Shown piece by piece: positions 35,041-43,157 of a stretch of DNA of 64,000 bases. A model generated the notes under the pieces. It made no database searches. It was not told where the DNA came from and saw only the letters and a list, made by a program, of their open reading frames with translations. The stretch comes from a virus. Location of the stretch: the IMG/VR virus record IMGVR_UViG_3300013099_000018, positions 1 to 64,000 of that record, one strand, 5' to 3'. The position numbers and the translations under genes were made by a program. Position 1 is the first letter of the stretch, and each line of letters opens with the position of its first letter.

Positions 35041-35292
35041 CTACTTAACAATCCACTTTCTAACCCTTTTTCTTTCTACAATCTTTGCCTTCTTCAGAAT
35101 GTTCTCTACGATTTCTCTGTTTTCCTCTCTTAGCTCCTTGAAATAGTCTTCTCCGTATTTTTCAAAGACTTTTCGTACTCCTTCCAGAACTATCTGCCTT
35201 AGATTTGGATATTCCTCTTTAGCGACTAGAAGTACCATGTTAATGTAGTCCTCTACTGGTATTTCCACATGCAACTTCACCAACTTCCCCAT
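35041..35292 (-). CDS. Small RHH-like protein
   Basis: 83 aa; KLVKLHVEIPVEDYINMVLL and YPNLRQIVLEGVRKVF suggest a strand followed by two helices as in ribbon-helix-helix proteins. Upstream promoter has the genome's motif ACTAATACCACAAATATTAT. A regulator is inferred. Confidence 0.55.
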   Translation of the reverse strand: MGKLVKLHVEIPVEDYINMVLLVAKEEYPNLRQIVLEGVRKVFEKYGEDYFKELREENREIVENILKKAKIVERKRVRKWIVK

Positions 35293-35346
35293 GATATAAG
35301 ATAGGTGTAAGAACTATATAATATTTGTGGTAGTATTAGTGTAAAC

Positions 35347-35538
35347 TCAGAGGAGTCTAAAACCGCTACTTTCAGTTTTTGTTGGAGATTCACCAACGTA
35401 TTTCTTCCATTGCGATGGTGTCATTTCGTATTTGACATAGTACCTACATGCTTTCCAGTTGTCATCGCTTAAACAGTACTCTGTGTAGTGCTTATAATCC
35501 ACTTTAGCTGGACAGAACTCAATATTTGGACATGGCAT
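35347..35538 (-). CDS. Small Cys-rich protein
   Basis: 63 aa: CPNIEFCPAKVDYKHYTEYC then WKACRYYVKYEM. This spacing recurs in small archaeal and viral proteins of unknown function and suggests a metal site. ATG 35538 has no obvious Shine-Dalgarno. Confidence 0.6.
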   Translation of the reverse strand: MPCPNIEFCPAKVDYKHYTEYCLSDDNWKACRYYVKYEMTPSQWKKYVGESPTKTESSGFRLL

Positions 35539-35610
35539 ACAATTAGTAGTATTGATTAAAGGTATTTTAAAATAGTGGTGTTGTTTAAAAATTATAAAAA
35601 ATAAAAGAAA

Positions 35611-35748
35611 CTAATCAATTGGATATTGCTCAAGCATTTCTAATCTCTTTTTTCTGCAATCTGGACAGATGTAGAACTTGTATTTTCCAACTGGTGTTCT
35701 GAGTTCGATAGTACCTTCGTTTACACCGCAAACATAGCAAATTGGCAT
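35611..35748 (-). CDS. Small zinc-ribbon protein
   Basis: 45 aa, MPICYVCGVNEGTIELRTP and YICPDCRKKRLEML, two CxxC pairs. AAGGTGA precedes ATG 35748, which overlaps the end region of the preceding gene's operon (7 bases after its stop). Function unknown. Confidence 0.65.
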   Translation of the reverse strand: MPICYVCGVNEGTIELRTPVGKYKFYICPDCRKKRLEMLEQYPID

Positions 35749-35754
35749 AGAATA

Positions 35755-36120
35755 TCACCTTCCATTGTTCCTTAAAGCTTCAATCTGTTTTTTGAATATA
35801 TCTTTTCTAAGCTCTTTAAGCTTGTGGAGTTCATATTCATTTAAAGTTATCTTTGGTAACTTGAGTTTTTCAGCATGTGCTGGAAAGAATTTTCTAAAGA
35901 GGTAAACGTATATTCTAAACCATGTTTCGTCTAATGGTGCTAATTTAGATGCTGAAAATATGGCTATCAATGCTTCAAACTCTGTAGCCATTCTGTTTTT
36001 GAAGCATTCCTCAACTTCTGCAATTCTGTAGAACATTGCAGTTGTTTTGAGGCGTTCTGGAACGTCTATACCTACTATAGGAGCAAACAATACATACTTT
36101 ATAAACCCCTTAACCTTCAT
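35755..36120 (-). CDS. Hypothetical protein
   Basis: 121 aa, helical, no recognised motif. Upstream is a promoter region with ACCTCAAATATTATATGG and, further back, the 35-base repeat at 36147-36181. GGTGA occurs before ATG 36120. Confidence 0.6.
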   Translation of the reverse strand: MKVKGFIKYVLFAPIVGIDVPERLKTTAMFYRIAEVEECFKNRMATEFEALIAIFSASKLAPLDETWFRIYVYLFRKFFPAHAEKLKLPKITLNEYELHKLKELRKDIFKKQIEALRNNGR

Positions 36121-36146
36121 ACTATCACCATATAATATTTGAGGTA

Positions 36147-36181
36147 TTACCTATATAAGCTTTTAGGTTTTACTTTTGCAA
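36147..36181 (-). repeat. 35-base promoter repeat, copy 1
   Basis: Identical to 37011-37045. On the minus strand it reads TTGCAAAAGTAAAACCTAAA then AGCTTATATAGGTAA, i.e. a TATA box with its whole upstream region. Lies before the gene starting at 36120. Confidence 0.8.
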
Positions 36182-36209
36182 GACGAAAATAAAAAAGCTA
36201 AAAAAGATG

Positions 36210-36980
36210 TTAACAATACAACACGGCTCTTTTGTCTAAGATTTCTACAACATTCCACATACTTGGTATGTGTATAGCTTCTTCTAATTGAACTCTTGAG
36301 ACATCTAACTTATCAAGCAAATCATTAAGTAAGTTGTTATATATATTGCAAGTTCTAACTAAGACCTTGCGATAATCATTAGGCATTTTACCCTCAACGA
36401 CATTAGTGTAAACCTTCCTAAGCAATATTGTAGTCTTAAAAGCTTCTCTGAAAAGCTCTTTGTCGATTTTATCACAATCCTTTACTTTAATACCATGCTT
36501 TTCGAAGAACTCTTTTACAAAGATATTGCTTGTGTATACCGTTTTTATGTTTTCGATGTTCAAGTCTTGTAGAGTGAAAACCTCAAACTCATGCATTAGA
36601 ACTATATGTTCAATGTGGACATATTTTCGAACAACGACATTTCTAAGCTCATTGACATCAAAGGCATAATAGTAGCATGGGTATAGATGACCGTCAGATG
36701 ATATTAGTTCATCAACATCTAACTCTACAACGAAGAAATTAGTTATGTTGAGTGATGGTAATGACTTTAGTGATTTGTCGTGGAAATAGGGGTCTGTGTA
36801 GATGTATGTAGGAGCTATACATAGTGGTACTCTCTTCCAGACACTTTCACTAACTTTATACCCTTTGAACTTTTCCCATAGCCATAGGTCTTGTTCTCTG
36901 CAAACTCTATAAATCTCCTTCTTGTTGAATAATTGCTTAAACAACCTCTTTATAGCCTTTCCACCTAAACCCCTTATCAT
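36210..36980 (-). CDS. Hypothetical protein
   Basis: 256 aa. N-terminus basic (KAIKRLFKQLFNKKEIYRVC); centre includes IYTDPYFHDKSLKSL, FFVVELDVDELISSDGHLYP and VLMHEFEVFTLQDL; no family recognised with confidence. It shares an identical promoter with the next downstream gene, so the two should be expressed at the same time. Confidence 0.65.
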   Translation of the reverse strand: MIRGLGGKAIKRLFKQLFNKKEIYRVCREQDLWLWEKFKGYKVSESVWKRVPLCIAPTYIYTDPYFHDKSLKSLPSLNITNFFVVELDVDELISSDGHLYPCYYYAFDVNELRNVVVRKYVHIEHIVLMHEFEVFTLQDLNIENIKTVYTSNIFVKEFFEKHGIKVKDCDKIDKELFREAFKTTILLRKVYTNVVEGKMPNDYRKVLVRTCNIYNNLLNDLLDKLDVSRVQLEEAIHIPSMWNVVEILDKRAVLYC

Positions 36981-37010
36981 AGCATCACCTCTATAGTATA
37001 TTATAACTCC

Positions 37011-37045
37011 TTACCTATATAAGCTTTTAGGTTTTACTTTTGCAA
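37011..37045 (-). repeat. 35-base promoter repeat, copy 2
   Basis: Exact copy of 36147-36181, placed before the gene starting at 36980 with the TATA box about 30 bases from its start. Indicates promoter duplication and shared control. Confidence 0.8.
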
Positions 37046-37078
37046 TAATTAAAAAAGTTGGTTAGAGTTAAACAGAAA

Positions 37079-37711
37079 TCAATTCTTTAAGTTACGAATA
37101 TAGATATGTGCTGACTCGGAACGTGTAGTAATTCTACCTATTTCAACTCCTAATTCTTCTGAAACTCTGTAGCTCAACATTAGAATAGCAAAGTAGTCTG
37201 GTGGATATCCATTTTCCATGTCGTTGCTTCTAAGCCATGCAAACGTTCTTAGTTTTCCATTTCGTATTTTGAAATCTATGATACACCAACATGGTGGTTC
37301 TGGATTAGATGTATCTTCTGGTCTGTATAGAACTGCTGTAGCTTGTCTTGTGTCGGGATTGTTTTTGAGTTTCTTGATTATGTTTTCAATTTGGTTTTTA
37401 TATGCTAAACGTTCTCCGTATGAGTAAGACCACATACCAGGCTCTTTTATACACCAAGCCACTCTTGTAGCGTAATCAAAGATAAATTGTTCACCCCATC
37501 GTTGAACTATGTATTGAGGAAGAACTTTTGAAGGCTTGTCCATGACTGGCTCTATGACTGTAATCGTTATTGGCTCTGCTTCCAAATAAGGTTGCTCTCT
37601 TTCACTAACATATATTTCGCCGTTTTCTAAAATATACCATAGAACTTCATAGTAGTCTTCTCCTAACTTGTTCTTAAAAATAAAATTAGGTGCATCGTTT
37701 TTAATTAACAT
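37079..37711 (-). CDS. Thymidylate-synthase-family pyrimidine methylase
   Basis: 210 aa from ATG 37711 (AAGGTGA upstream). ThyA landmarks: RQATAVLYRPED, catalytic Cys141 in PEPPCWCIIDFKI, WLRSNDMENGYPPDYFAIL, AHIYIRNL. In ThyA an Asn in the G-x-P-x-N segment selects dUMP; here that position is Asp172 (GYPPDY). Asp at this site is the hallmark of dCMP-specific relatives such as T4 dCMP hydroxymethylase. The protein may thus make 5-hydroxymethyl- or 5-methyl-dCMP for modified viral DNA. Archaeal ThyA is the alternative. Confidence 0.8.
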   Translation of the reverse strand: MLIKNDAPNFIFKNKLGEDYYEVLWYILENGEIYVSEREQPYLEAEPITITVIEPVMDKPSKVLPQYIVQRWGEQFIFDYATRVAWCIKEPGMWSYSYGERLAYKNQIENIIKKLKNNPDTRQATAVLYRPEDTSNPEPPCWCIIDFKIRNGKLRTFAWLRSNDMENGYPPDYFAILMLSYRVSEELGVEIGRITTRSESAHIYIRNLKN

Positions 37712-37721
37712 ACTTATCACC

Positions 37722-38045
37722 TTATTTAAGAAGTTCCTTAATTAAAGGTAATCCATAATCCTTAAGCCATTCCTTAAGCTTGTTGACACATTCTTCGTCA
37801 ATGTTGCACAGATAAGGTAAATCCAACTTAGGTTGTATGATTACAATTCCAGAACCTAAAGTTATGCTTGCTTTGTATTTCTCTTCAAGCTCTTTTACGT
37901 TTACGTTATTTACTGGTTTGTATATTCTTATCTCTCCAAGAGAGACATAAGCGTAGTAGTGTTTGTCCTTGAGTTTTAATTTAACTTTAAATGGTTCTGG
38001 TAGTTTGTTACCAGTAAAGGCTTGAACTATGTCTTCAAGAGTCAT
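37722..38045 (-). CDS. Hypothetical protein
   Basis: 107 aa from ATG 38045, with AAGGTG 9 bases upstream; it overlaps the previous gene by 11 bases. Beta-rich (VKLKLKDKHYYAYVSLGEIR, ITLGSGIVIIQPKL) with a helical end. It lies 10 bases before the ThyA-like gene, so it may work with it. No family recognised. Confidence 0.65.
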   Translation of the reverse strand: MTLEDIVQAFTGNKLPEPFKVKLKLKDKHYYAYVSLGEIRIYKPVNNVNVKELEEKYKASITLGSGIVIIQPKLDLPYLCNIDEECVNKLKEWLKDYGLPLIKELLK

Positions 38046-38457
38046 TGTTTTTCTCACCTTCTCTTTTAGCTATTCCTCCTAATTTCTGCATCTCTTCAAC
38101 AGAGAATTCAATTATAAAGTTACCATAGTCTCTTGCATACTCTATGAGTAATTTTATCAAAGCAATGATTACAGCATATCTGTCGGTTGATGTTGGTTCT
38201 GTCTTTTCGAATCCTATGAATTGCTTTAAAATACAATATATCAAAGAGGCTTTTTCAAACACGTTTTTGTGGAATTTTAGGTTTACGTTTTTGGAAAGTC
38301 TGTCCAGTTCTTCAAGAAGTCTGTCGTTTATGTTTGCTATGACTAATAGCTTTTGTCCTATTTCTCCGAGAAAGTTCAAAGATATTATTTTTACCAAATC
38401 TCTTTTGTCTAAAGCGTTCCAGTCATCGAATTTAACGAAAACTTTATCCTTGCTCAT
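38035..38457 (-). CDS. Hypothetical helical protein
   Basis: 140 aa. All-helical look (IGQKLLVIANINDRLLEELD, AVIIALIKLLIEYARDYG). TATA AGGTTTATAAATG lies about 28 bases before ATG 38457. First gene of the unit leading to the ThyA-like protein. Function unknown. Confidence 0.65.
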   Translation of the reverse strand: MSKDKVFVKFDDWNALDKRDLVKIISLNFLGEIGQKLLVIANINDRLLEELDRLSKNVNLKFHKNVFEKASLIYCILKQFIGFEKTEPTSTDRYAVIIALIKLLIEYARDYGNFIIEFSVEEMQKLGGIAKREGEKNNDS

Positions 38458-38547
38458 GGTAGATACTATATCTACTTACATTTATAAACCTTTCTATCTT
38501 ACTTATGTAAGCGAAAGGTTTTTATTAAGTAACTCAGATTTTAAGTT

Positions 38548-38904
38548 ATGCTAAGATTTGTATTAGAAGGGTTAGTTTATTGTAAAGAAGACATTGAAAA
38601 ATACTAAAACAAAGCTTCGGAGAAATTCAAAGAGGTATTAGATTTTGCAACAGAGATTAAGAAAATTTTAGTTGAAAAAGGGATACCCAACAAAGACTAT
38701 ATCATTGAAGCACTACTTTCAACATATTACCTAATGCTAACAAAAGAGATGGTTAAAAAATACGGTTTTAAAACTACGTTAAATGCATTATATGATTTCA
38801 TAGATGCTGTACTTAATCCTCAGGAATTCTTGAAGGATTTGACAGAGACTTACGAAGAGTTGAAAAAGATAGAAGAAGAGGTTGGTTTGGATGAATCAGA
38901 CTGA
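38548..38904 (+). pseudogene. Helical protein gene with in-frame TAA at codon 20
   Basis: ATG 38548 opens MLRFVLEGLVYCKEDIEKY, then TAA (38605-38607), after which the same frame stays open for 99 codons: NKASEKFKEVLDFATEIKKI ... EELKKIEEEVGLDESD. Charge pattern and helix propensity are continuous across the stop. It is either a nonsense mutation, a sequencing error, or recoding. A TATA box (AGGTTTTTATTAAG) lies upstream. The end overlaps the next start, as in an operon. Confidence 0.6.
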
Positions 38905-39046
38905 ATTTATGCTTTGGATTCGAGAAGTAACGTATGAACTCTATGCGATATTGATTTTCAGCATGCTATTGCTATGTCTTACGAGTATTGCATACTTCTA
39001 CTGGTTCTTTTCGAGTTTAAAGCACCTCAGAAAATATATACGCTAA
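38891..39046 (+). CDS. Small single-pass membrane protein
   Basis: 51 aa: MNQTEFMLWIREVTYELYAI, then the membrane helix LIFSMLLLCLTSIAYFYWFF and a basic tail HLRKYIR. Starts inside the last codons of the preceding frame (14-base overlap) after GAGGTTGG, so translation is coupled. Its end overlaps the convergent zinc-finger gene by 30 bases. Confidence 0.55.
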   Translation: MNQTEFMLWIREVTYELYAILIFSMLLLCLTSIAYFYWFFSSLKHLRKYIR

Positions 39047-39292
39047 CTCAATACACCTATCTTTTAATTTGCTTTTATTCACTTTTTTATACAAACCATA
39101 AGCCATAGCATGTTCGAAGTCTTTTTTAGCCATAAGGTATAAGTGAGTACCAATTCTCTTTACTTTAGCACCACAGATTGGACAAACACCATTTTTACAA
39201 TGTACATGAGTGAAATGATACTTCAAAGCACCAAAATCCTTGAAAACTCTGTCGATACCATTTTTTTCACATATGAAGCATTTGAAAACCAT
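39017..39292 (-). CDS. C2H2-type zinc-finger protein
   Basis: 91 aa: CFICEKNGIDRVFKDFGALK with YHFTHVHC, then CPICGAKVKRIGTHLYLMAK and DFEHAMAYGLYKK. The CPIC..IGxHxY..(F)EHA..(Y/F)GL plan matches the protein at 33029-33526, so the two are paralogues. TATA about 26 bases before ATG suggests a leaderless transcript. Confidence 0.7.
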   Translation of the reverse strand: MVFKCFICEKNGIDRVFKDFGALKYHFTHVHCKNGVCPICGAKVKRIGTHLYLMAKKDFEHAMAYGLYKKVNKSKLKDRCIELAYIFSEVL

Positions 39293-39350
39293 GATAAAAA
39301 TACATAAATTGTAGCATAAATAATTTATTAAGAGAGGTTATTGTGGTTTT

Positions 39351-40196
39351 ATGAATAAGTTTATGAATAAGGAACAAGAGAAGGAACAAGAAAACAAACC
39401 AAACCACAAAGACCTTAACACCATGACCCCCGACTCCCTAATAGGGTACTTACTCAAGGATATTAAAGATTTCGCCGATAGACAATTAGGTTACAATGTC
39501 GATATATCAGAATTCTATATTGCTAATGATATCGGATTCAGAATACTCATACCAGATGGCTTTGATGGTGGTAGACTCAACTTTACAGAAATTGCTTGCA
39601 TACACCTCGCAGAATTCTACGCCAATTGGGATATGAAAACTATTAAAAGGATTATAGACAATGAGATACCAAAACCTAAAGCCTATAGAGGATACAACAT
39701 AGCCAAACGTGTAATAATCACATTAGCAGATAAGATAAAGGGCATTGCAAAGTCAAAGAGGCTTGGTGATATATTGTTCCTAATATTCCATGCTGGAAAG
39801 CTATCTCTAAAGTTAATAACATCTTACATATTCAAAATACTAGGAAGGTGGTACACCAAAAGAGGCAAAAGAATCGAAGAAGCTACAATAGAAAAGACAG
39901 GTAAAGAACCATGGGGTTACTTAGCAGAATTGGTAGAGTTCTTCAAAAACATAGGCGATAAATTATATAAAGGCTTTAAGAAACTCTTTGCTAAAATTAA
40001 CTATAATAAGAACTCTAAAGAATGTGCTAATAATAAATGCAATTATAGTATATATAATACATCTAATAGCAACAACTATAGTAACAACAACTATAGTAAC
40101 AACAACAATAATAGCAAAGTTCTTACTTATAAAGAATTAGTGTTACTGAATGCAACTCCAGTGTTACCGCAACGACCTAAACGGATAGTGATATAG
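39351..40196 (+). CDS. Hypothetical protein with Asn-rich tail
   Basis: 281 aa. Gln/Glu/Asn-rich N-terminus, a middle folded region (FRILIPDGFDGGRLNFTEIA, GDILFLIFHAGKLSLKLITS) and a low-complexity segment near residue 235-255 (Ser/Asn/Tyr repeats coded by AACAACTATAGTAAC units). TATA AATAATTTATTAAG lies upstream. Last unique gene before the palindrome arm. Function unknown; the repeat codons make it prone to length variation. Confidence 0.65.
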   Translation: MNKFMNKEQEKEQENKPNHKDLNTMTPDSLIGYLLKDIKDFADRQLGYNVDISEFYIANDIGFRILIPDGFDGGRLNFTEIACIHLAEFYANWDMKTIKRIIDNEIPKPKAYRGYNIAKRVIITLADKIKGIAKSKRLGDILFLIFHAGKLSLKLITSYIFKILGRWYTKRGKRIEEATIEKTGKEPWGYLAELVEFFKNIGDKLYKGFKKLFAKINYNKNSKECANNKCNYSIYNTSNSNNYSNNNYSNNNNNSKVLTYKELVLLNATPVLPQRPKRIVI

Positions 40197-40364
40197 TTAT
40201 AAAATTAGCCAAATAATAACAAAAAGCAATTCTGGTTAGAGGATACTATGTTCGATGCTTTTGAATTCAACATTATTTATAGTAAATTTTGTATAGAGAT
40301 TAGGTTTAATTACCTTTTAAGTAGTATCGCAAGTCTTATATATGCAATTCTCAGAGTTTTATAT

Positions 40365-40577
40365 ATGGGTGGTGAAAGTAAGACAGTTGGGGAGAAATTG
40401 ATTGAGGAAATGGAGAGAATTTCTAGGGCTTTAGAAGGGATACCAACACAAGGTTTCATTAGACAAATGCTTATTCTGTATATCCAAGAAAAAACCAAAC
40501 TGGGAAAGCAGAAGATAGAAGCAGTATTGGATGCAATCGCACAATTCAGAAAAGAAATGGAAAAAGAACTAAAGTAA
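40365..40577 (+). CDS. Small helical protein
   Basis: 70 aa (GEKLIEEMERISRALEGIPT, GKQKIEAVLDAIAQFRKEME). ATG 40365 is about 27 bases after TATA GTCTTATATATG, so leaderless; a longer in-frame start upstream is less likely. Function unknown; copy at 63684-63896. Confidence 0.6.
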   Translation: MGGESKTVGEKLIEEMERISRALEGIPTQGFIRQMLILYIQEKTKLGKQKIEAVLDAIAQFRKEMEKELK

Positions 40578-40608
40578 TTTTAGATGAAATCATTGGAGTG
40601 GTGATACG

Positions 40609-41028
40609 ATGAAACAAGCACGTCTGGTCGATTTCAACACAGATATAGCAATGTACAAAGCAAGTATACCGAATCTTCCAGCAGAGATAAAAGATAGACT
40701 AATTGCATCACTTACAGAGTGGCTTAACAAAAACTCTAATTTAATTGATGACAGATGGAAGAAACGCATCTTAAAGGAAATTCGCAAATTTAGAAAAATG
40801 AGAGCGACAATCCCTGTTGTGGCGGGATTTGCAATGTGGACACTTTGTATTGTAAACCAACTTGGTGTTACTTCTGGCATTGGCATAGATGGTTACACGA
40901 TTTTAGATAGTACATGGGAAAGAGGGTTCGATAAAAGCACTACTGAAAAGTTGTTGCTATGGGTATCCGAAGCTGTTAAGTTAACACATATTCCAAAAGA
41001 AATTGCAGAGCAATTAGGATGGGATTAG
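40609..41028 (+). CDS. Hypothetical protein
   Basis: 139 aa, GGTGAT before ATG. Helical N-terminal half (DRLIASLTEWLNKNSNLIDD), then ATIPVVAGFAMWTLCIVNQL, a possible membrane or buried helix. Copy at 63233-63652. No family recognised. Confidence 0.6.
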   Translation: MKQARLVDFNTDIAMYKASIPNLPAEIKDRLIASLTEWLNKNSNLIDDRWKKRILKEIRKFRKMRATIPVVAGFAMWTLCIVNQLGVTSGIGIDGYTILDSTWERGFDKSTTEKLLLWVSEAVKLTHIPKEIAEQLGWD

Positions 41029-41243
41029 CAATGTTCGAAAGAAGAGAGTTAATTAAAATAAATACAATATTACTTTATTTATGTCAAATATTTGGCATTA
41101 ACCACAGATGTACTAATTGCGAAAAGTTGAGACCATTCTTTGTTTATTGTAGTGAAGCATGCATAAAAAAAAGCATGGTCGATGTATCTAAAAAAATATG
41201 TAGTATGTTTGAGGTTAAAATTACAAAGATAGAAACGAATTAA
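41019..41243 (+). CDS. Small Cys-containing protein
   Basis: 74 aa, overlapping the previous gene by 10 bases. CTNCEKLRPFFVYCSEACIK gives a treble-clef-like CxxC...CxxxC site. An internal ATG at 41031 is an alternative start. Copy at 63018-63242. Confidence 0.6.
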   Translation: MGLAMFERRELIKINTILLYLCQIFGINHRCTNCEKLRPFFVYCSEACIKKSMVDVSKKICSMFEVKITKIETN

Positions 41244-41256
41244 GGGTGGTTCTCTG

Positions 41257-41466
41257 ATGATGGTTGACTATACCAAATTAGATGAAGAACGTAAGATTTG
41301 CTGTAATTGCAAGCATTTCTATAAATTTAGTTGCTTGAAAGGACTTAAAACAGCATGTGATAGTGTTATAGATTGTCAAGATTGTCTTGAACAGTTCTGG
41401 TGCTTGTTAAAACCATACTGTGTTCATTTTGAGCCTAAAATTAAATTATTAGGGGGTGGAAAATGA
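41257..41466 (+). CDS. Small Cys-rich protein
   Basis: 69 aa with ten cysteines (ICCNCKHFYKFSCLKG, CDSVIDCQDCLEQFWCLLKP). Such density suggests two metal sites. GGGTGG precedes the start; the stop overlaps the next ATG by 4 bases. Copy at 62795-63004. Confidence 0.65.
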   Translation: MMVDYTKLDEERKICCNCKHFYKFSCLKGLKTACDSVIDCQDCLEQFWCLLKPYCVHFEPKIKLLGGGK

Positions 41467-41762
41467 AAGAACTGTTTGAGTTTCTAACAAAGTTAAAGGA
41501 GTTGATTAGCATAGCTGTTGATAAAGAGATTGAAGAAGGTGGATGGTACGAATACTCAATTTGTTTAGATTGCATGAAATTGGTCAAATATGCTGTTGGA
41601 TTCAATGCACCAGAGCATGACGATAGGTTAATGGAAAAAATAAAGAGCAAAGTAGAAAAAGATATAGCTAAGCATAAAGGACACACTTTGATAGTTCTTA
41701 GAGAGGAAGCATTCACTGAATGCAATAAACTTTGTGAATACTTGTTAAAAAAGTTTGGATAA
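41463..41762 (+). CDS. Hypothetical protein
   Basis: 99 aa with GGGGGTGG before ATG. Helical with a CLDCMKL pair and ECNKLCEYL near the end. Coupled to the previous gene by ATGA overlap. Copy at 62499-62798. Confidence 0.6.
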   Translation: MKELFEFLTKLKELISIAVDKEIEEGGWYEYSICLDCMKLVKYAVGFNAPEHDDRLMEKIKSKVEKDIAKHKGHTLIVLREEAFTECNKLCEYLLKKFG

Positions 41763-41786
41763 TTATTGTTGAAGAGGGTGATTCTG

Positions 41787-41975
41787 ATGGTTAAACTATA
41801 TGCAGTAATCATGGAGGATTTGTTCGGACTCATGAAAATTCATTATACTACTCTAAGTAAAGATGAAGCAATAAAACGTTGTAAACAATACTTAAAAGAG
41901 GAGCAGAAGAAACCTCCACTTGAGCGTAGAAGGTTTTTTGTACTAGAGCTTGAGAAGGTTGATTCTGATGACTAA
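41787..41975 (+). CDS. Small hypothetical protein
   Basis: 62 aa from ATG 41787 (GAGGGTGATTCTG just upstream). MVKLYAVIMEDLFGLMKIHY then a helix KDEAIKRCKQYLKEEQKKPP. Copy at 62286-62474. Its 3' end repeats the leader-like GGTTGATTCTGATG before the next small frame. Confidence 0.55.
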   Translation: MVKLYAVIMEDLFGLMKIHYTTLSKDEAIKRCKQYLKEEQKKPPLERRRFFVLELEKVDSDD

Positions 41976-42039
41976 TCGAACATTTATATGTTTATGCGGT
42001 TGCGAGTTCGAGATAATAAATACTCTGTTAAATGTGTAG
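41968..42039 (+). CDS. Very small Cys peptide
   Basis: 23 codons, MTNRTFICLCGCEFEIINTL. It starts within the stop region of the previous gene and is preceded by GGTTGATTCTG, very like the leader of that gene. The CLCGC cluster hints at metal binding. Copy at 62222-62293; may be non-functional. Confidence 0.3.
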   Translation: MTNRTFICLCGCEFEIINTLLNV

Positions 42040-42049
42040 GTGAGACCAA

Positions 42050-42385
42050 ATGAAGGTTGTTAGCGTTGAAGAATTTTTAGAAATGTGGAATAGCACATCA
42101 TCAATACTCTTATGTCCTAAACTGAAGGGACAATGGGGGCAATGGTTATATCCTATTCCAGAAGACCCTTGCTGGGACGGTGATTGCGGGTGGATTCATT
42201 GCCACAACTATAAAAGAGGTTTCGAAGAACATGATAAATTAATAGTTCCTGAAAAACCGTTACCTGATTTGCTAAAAGAACATTTAGAGCGGTGGAAAAA
42301 AGAATGTAAAATAGAATACAGACACATTAAGCGTATTGCAAGAGCTAGAGGGATTAAAACGATTTTTGATAAATTTAAACTATAG
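42050..42385 (+). CDS. Hypothetical protein with Cys/His cluster
   Basis: 111 aa, AGGTGAG before ATG. CPKLKGQWGQWLYPIPEDPC then CGWIHCHNYKRGF suggests a metal site; the end is basic (HIKRIARARGIKTIFDKFKL). Copy at 61876-62211; overlaps the convergent gene by 11 bases. Confidence 0.6.
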   Translation: MKVVSVEEFLEMWNSTSSILLCPKLKGQWGQWLYPIPEDPCWDGDCGWIHCHNYKRGFEEHDKLIVPEKPLPDLLKEHLERWKKECKIEYRHIKRIARARGIKTIFDKFKL

Positions 42386-42755
42386 TATTTTCCACTTTTT
42401 TAATCACGTTTATAGCACTTACTAAAGTTATAACTTTCACTCTGTTTTTATTTGCAATTTCTTTTAGACCGACATTGACATTGTAAGCTTTTGAAGTTAT
42501 GTAGTCTTGCACAGCAAAATGCAACCTAATGAACCCATGCGTAATTGGCATTTTAAACCTTCTACGCTTGACCTTTATTTTACGTGGTTTAGCTAATTTA
42601 GACTTAGACTCGTAATATCTTTTCCAGTCTTCCCTCTCTTTTGAAATTAAAATAAAATCAGTAATGTGTGTTTGTATAAACTTATCTTTCTTTTCTTTGA
42701 AATCTATATGGTTAATCCCATGAATCTCTGCCAACTTGTGTATGAAATCTACCAT
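42375..42755 (-). CDS. Basic hypothetical protein
   Basis: 126 aa, very basic centre (KPRKIKVKRRRFKMPITHGF) followed by NVGLKEIANKNRVKVITLVS, which could be a helix-turn-helix. Nucleic-acid binding inferred. Copy at 61506-61886; 3 bases from the ASCH-like gene. Confidence 0.6.
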   Translation of the reverse strand: MVDFIHKLAEIHGINHIDFKEKKDKFIQTHITDFILISKEREDWKRYYESKSKLAKPRKIKVKRRRFKMPITHGFIRLHFAVQDYITSKAYNVNVGLKEIANKNRVKVITLVSAINVIKKVENTIV

Positions 42756-42757
42756 AC

Positions 42758-43132
42758 CTACTCTCTATTCTTTATTTTTTTCAAAAGCTCAACCTCATAC
42801 AAGTATAGTTTAGCATCTTTCGTATTATTAGTTACTTTGTATAACGCTACAATCCATTCTTCCAAGCTGTTGAAACCGCTAAACTCTACAAAGTTGCTCA
42901 GTGAGATGTACTTGTCTTGAACTTTTACTGCCATTCTGCTCAAATAAACTCTACCAACTTTTGTTACGCTTGCTATCGCTACAACCTTGTTAGTTCTTCC
43001 ATCAATTACTCTTTTTATCCCTTCTCTTACTGCAAATGGTCTTATTGTATAAACTCTGCCTTTGTTGAGTAAGCAATCCAACGGTTCTTTGAGTTTAAAC
43101 GTAATCCTCAAAAAAGGATAAACCAGAACCAT
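42758..43132 (-). CDS. ASCH/PUA-like domain protein
   Basis: 124 aa from ATG 43132 (AAGGTGATATC upstream). FLRITFKLKEPLDCLLNKGR, YTIRPFAVREGIKRV, KVVAIASVTKVGRVYLS and the ending FSGFNSLEEWIVALYKV match the order of ASCH domains, which bind RNA or modified nucleosides. Copy at 61129-61503. Confidence 0.5.
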   Translation of the reverse strand: MVLVYPFLRITFKLKEPLDCLLNKGRVYTIRPFAVREGIKRVIDGRTNKVVAIASVTKVGRVYLSRMAVKVQDKYISLSNFVEFSGFNSLEEWIVALYKVTNNTKDAKLYLYEVELLKKIKNRE

Positions 43133-43157
43133 GATATCACCTTTGTACATCTATTGT

